From positions 1 to 5,126 of the forward strand of contig JAKUNX010000111.1 of assembly GCA_022451835.1 (NCBI GenBank): a DNA stretch of 5,126 bases, given 5' to 3'. Below are positions 5,078 through 5,126 of the stretch, piece after piece. Position numbers and translations under genes: made by a program. Position 1 is the first letter of the stretch. Each line of letters begins with the position of its first letter. Source of the stretch: Candidatus Poseidoniaceae archaeon (GTDB lineage: Archaea > Thermoplasmatota > Poseidoniia > Poseidoniales > Poseidoniaceae). Under the pieces are notes generated by a model that was not told the DNA's origin, made no database searches, and saw only the letters and a program-made list of their open reading frames with translations.

Positions 5078-5126
5078 ATGAGTGGACTTTCCTTCATTGA
5101 AAGACTGTCTGCTTTAGATAAGCCTG
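5078..5126 (+). CDS. Possible start of a further gene, truncated by the window edge
   Basis: An ATG at 5078 opens a frame reading MSGLSFIERLSALDKP, with codons like those of the neighbouring genes. CTTAATTA at 5031-5038 could be its TATA-like box and would give a leader of about 16 nt. Only 16 codons are visible and no family can be named. The minus strand also stays open here from the edge to a TAA at 5050-5052, reading ...ESPLMIARQLSSN, so a convergent gene ending at 5050 is the alternative. Codon choice slightly favours the plus frame. Confidence 0.3.
   Translation, partial: MSGLSFIERLSALDKP

Overview
This window looks like archaeal chromosome, most likely a planktonic Thermoplasmatota/Poseidoniales (Marine Group II) type genome. 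The evidence for Archaea is a short transcription cleavage factor of the TFS type, a PCNA sliding clamp, a fragment that resembles the N-terminus of Nop5, and TATA-like promoter boxes in place of bacterial -35/-10 pairs. The marine Group II placement is an inference from style: acidic secreted lipoproteins with DxDxDG loops, moderate AT richness and compact spacing. No marker here proves it.

Layout. Positions 1-219 (minus) hold the 5' part of a gene, possibly Nop5, the scaffold of the C/D-box RNA methylation complex. A 147-base divergent promoter region with two small dyads separates it from a transcription factor S gene (367-720, plus). That gene runs convergently, with no intervening base, into the PCNA gene (721-1461, minus). 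This left half is an information-processing core: RNA modification, transcript cleavage and the replication clamp.

Positions 1586-3833 hold a tandem duplication of about 1.13 kb. Two paralogous secreted lipoprotein genes (1636-2670 and 2763-3821) each carry their own copy of the same promoter, the same signal peptide/lipobox and the same tandem TGA-TAG stop. The promoter plus the first 32 codons are almost perfectly identical, while the mature parts have diverged in blocks. All nine cysteines and a calcium-loop-like motif are kept. This pair is the most unusual part of the window.

A hairpin plus T-tract separates the second lipoprotein from a membrane-anchored family 2 glycosyltransferase (3873-5003, plus). 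Its C-terminal half resembles ExoA-type exopolysaccharide transferases. The lipoproteins and the glycosyltransferase may together form a cell-surface module, but the link is only adjacency and orientation. A perfect 9-bp hairpin follows the glycosyltransferase, and a possible further reading frame begins at 5078 and runs off the window.

No tRNA, rRNA, CRISPR array, insertion sequence or integration site was recognised.
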